From Sedimentisphaerales bacterium (GTDB taxonomy: Bacteria; Planctomycetota; Phycisphaerae; Sedimentisphaerales; SG8-4): DNA of 14,812 bases. How positions within the stretch are numbered: position 1 is the stretch's first letter; each line of letters starts with the position of its first letter. The stretch is from assembly GCA_016928975.1 (NCBI GenBank), contig JAFGJR010000021.1:1-14812 (forward strand), in the 5' to 3' direction. The notes beneath the pieces were generated by a model. The model was not told the origin of the DNA, searched no databases, and was given only the letters and a program-made list of their open reading frames with translations. A program made the translations under genes and the position numbers. This document shows positions 13,230 to 14,812 of the stretch, in pieces.

Positions 13230-13968
13230 CAAAATCATGATACGGCTGGACAACGTGATGCGCGTGTACTGGGTGGGCGTGGAGCGCATCCACGCTCTGG
13301 ACGGCGTGAGTCTGGAGCTGCGCGAGAACGAGTACGTGGCGATCATGGGCCCATCCGGATCGGGCAAGAGCACGCTGATGAATGTGCTGGGCTGCCTGGA
13401 CCGGGTGACCAGCGGCCGCTACGAGCTGGACGGCCAGAGCACCACTGGCATGGGTGACGCCTCCCTGGCACGGGTCCGCAATGAGCGGATCGGATTCGTC
13501 TTTCAATCCTTCGAGCTGCTGAGCCGGTCCAGCGCGCTGAAGAACGTGGAGATGCCCTTGATCTACTCCCGCGATGGCTGGTGGTCGCGGCGCAAGCGCG
13601 CCACCCAGATGCTCCAGCGCGTCGGTTTGGGGGACCGCATCAAACATCGGCCCAACCAGCTCTCCGGCGGTGAGAAACAGCGTGTCGCGATCGCCCGCGC
13701 CCTGATCTGCAAACCGAGCATCCTGCTGGCCGACGAGCCGACGGGCAATCTCGACAGCAAGACCAGCGAGGACATTCTCACCCTGTTCGATCAACTCCAC
13801 GCGGAGGGCCAGACGATCATCTTGGTGACTCACGAGGAGAGCGTCGCCCAGCATGCCAAGCGCATCATCCGCATGAAGGACGGTCGTATCTACAGCGATC
13901 TTTCAGCCGAAGAGGATCAGGGGCGAAGAGGGGAGCTGACGGGGATGCTGGGAAAGGTGACGAAATGA
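13213..13968 (+). CDS. MacB/LolD-type ABC transporter ATP-binding protein
   Basis: 251 residues. It hydrolyses ATP to drive the adjacent permease. Motifs: Walker A GPSGSGKS (46-53), Q-loop Gln98 (FVFQSFEL), signature [15 protein letters not shown] (150-164, with Glu in place of the common Gln), Walker [13 protein letters not shown] (170-181) and H-loop His207 (VTHEES). The [11 protein letters not shown] wording is typical of the MacB/LolD/FtsE group. The start at 13213 lies inside the adaptor gene without a clear ribosome site, which points to coupled translation. ATG 13237 is an alternative start, also without a site. A short C-terminal extension follows [10 protein letters not shown]. The stop overlaps the permease start as ATGA. 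Confidence 0.93.
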   Translation: MQTKSDKIMIRLDNVMRVYWVGVERIHALDGVSLELRENEYVAIMGPSGSGKSTLMNVLGCLDRVTSGRYELDGQSTTGMGDASLARVRNERIGFVFQSFELLSRSSALKNVEMPLIYSRDGWWSRRKRATQMLQRVGLGDRIKHRPNQLSGGEKQRVAIARALICKPSILLADEPTGNLDSKTSEDILTLFDQLHAEGQTIILVTHEESVAQHAKRIIRMKDGRIYSDLSAEEDQGRRGELTGMLGKVTK

Positions 13969-14812
13969 AAGCGGTGCTGGCCATGCCTTTGATCTTCATC
14001 CGGTTGTTGTACCAGAGCGTGTACCTGGCGCTCGGGCAGATCTGGGTGAACAAGACGCGGTCCGTGCTCACGACCCTGGGCATCATCATCGGTGTGGCCT
14101 CGGTGACCGCCGTGATCGCCGCCCTGACGGGGCTTAAGGCCAAGATTCTCACGCAGGTCGAGACCCTGGGGACCAACACGATCTTCATCTCGCCGAGAGT
14201 CCCCGACCGGGGACGGCACCAGCATGCCGGCTGGTGGCAGATGCGGTTCCGGCCGGAACAAATGGACGGTCTGCTCGATCACTGTCCCTCCGTCGAGGCC
14301 CTGTGTCGTCGCGGCGGCGTCGGATGGCGCACCGTGAAATATGGGGAGCAGTCTGTGGATCGCGTGGAAATCCAGGGTATTGAGCCGGACTTCCACAAAA
14401 TTGAGCACCGCCCGGTCGTTCTCGGACGCGTGTTCTCGCCGATCGACGATCTGCAGGTCCGCCAGGTCTGCCTGATCGAGCCGAAGCTGCGCAACAAGCT
14501 GCGCCTCGATCACGACTGCATCGGCGAGACGGTCCGCATCGGCTATAACGCGTTCCGCGTCATCGGCGTGATCGAGTCCCGCCCGCAGATGAACTTCGGC
14601 GAATCCAGCCAGGAGAGGTACGAGGTGTTCATTCCGTTCAGAACCCTCGACAAGCTGGGCGACCCCTTCATGTGGGCCATGGCCACCGGCAAGTCCGCCG
14701 AGACGCTGGAGGAAGCCCAGGCGGAGATCCGGTTCTTCCTTCGCCGCACGCGTGGCATCCGCCCGGGCGAGCCCGACACATTCCGCGTCGAGTCGCTCCA
14801 GAGCGCCCTCGA
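13965..14812 (+). CDS. MacB-type ABC transporter permease (C-terminus outside window)
   Basis: 282 complete codons are visible from ATG 13965, and the frame is open to the right edge. GGAAAGG (13951-13957) is 7 nt upstream, and the start overlaps the ATPase stop by ATGA. The first membrane helix with its characteristic lead-in is NKTRSVLTTLGIIIGVASV (29-47). The long periplasmic MacB_PCD region then begins: LGTNTIFISP (68-77), a VEIQGIEPDFHKI stretch, RPVVLGRVFSP and FRVIGVIESRPQMNFG. MacB-like permeases do not pump across the membrane alone; they transmit motion to the adaptor and outer-membrane channel to expel peptides, lipids or drugs. About a third of the gene, including the last three helices, should lie beyond the window. 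Confidence 0.92.
   Translation, partial: MKAVLAMPLIFIRLLYQSVYLALGQIWVNKTRSVLTTLGIIIGVASVTAVIAALTGLKAKILTQVETLGTNTIFISPRVPDRGRHQHAGWWQMRFRPEQMDGLLDHCPSVEALCRRGGVGWRTVKYGEQSVDRVEIQGIEPDFHKIEHRPVVLGRVFSPIDDLQVRQVCLIEPKLRNKLRLDHDCIGETVRIGYNAFRVIGVIESRPQMNFGESSQERYEVFIPFRTLDKLGDPFMWAMATGKSAETLEEAQAEIRFFLRRTRGIRPGEPDTFRVESLQSAL

Noticed and set aside
11739..13373. Minus-strand open frame of 544 codons
   Set aside because: It lies opposite the adaptor and ATPase genes, both of which have strong family motifs on the plus strand.

Overview
The window reads as high-GC DNA from a free-living, probably anaerobic Planctomycetota bacterium of the Phycisphaerae / Sedimentisphaerales type. The taxonomic call is inference. 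It rests on a secreted GLUG-repeat protein with the YSGGSGSRDDPY opening typical of that group, a GHL10-type secreted hydrolase, a GH127-type protein, a DUF6141 membrane protein, a Tat-exported DUF362 protein, and a MacA-like adaptor whose tail ends in DTNDVNDAN. No rRNA, tRNA, CRISPR array, transposase or phage gene was seen.

Layout. (1) Positions 1-1853, minus strand: a small Cys-containing membrane protein resembling DUF2946, behind a clear TTGACA-18-TAGAAT promoter, followed by an outer-membrane beta-barrel protein with an N-terminal coiled coil that runs off the left edge. A metal-uptake pair is the best guess. (2) Positions 2160-6042, plus strand: a GH127-like beta-L-arabinofuranosidase that seems to lack about 80 residues of its barrel, a DUF6141 membrane protein, a 59-residue double-CPHC zinc-ribbon protein, a doubtful 57-codon ORF, and a Tat-signal DUF362 protein. 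(3) Positions 6150-8597, minus strand: a large secreted GHL10 glycoside-hydrolase-like protein converging on the DUF362 gene. (4) Positions 9001-9534, minus strand: a small secreted Ser/Thr-rich protein ending in 16 pentads of pentapeptide-repeat type. The DNA beneath is a 15/30-bp tandem array with palindromic cores, so both strands read as pentad repeats. An orphan plus-strand terminator lies upstream of it. (5) Positions 10031-11395, minus strand: a secreted GLUG-repeat protein with a recent 81-bp internal duplication. (6) Position 11811 to the right edge, plus strand: a MacAB-type tripartite ABC export operon of adaptor, ATPase and permease, with overlapping genes and an extended -10 promoter.

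Function. The window combines cell-surface carbohydrate-related proteins (GH127, GHL10, GLUG and pentad-repeat proteins) with envelope transport (outer-membrane barrel, MacAB). I see no defence system or mobile element. The least ordinary items are the palindromic pentad-repeat array at 9007-9246, the internally shortened GH127, and the small Cys protein paired with an outer-membrane barrel.
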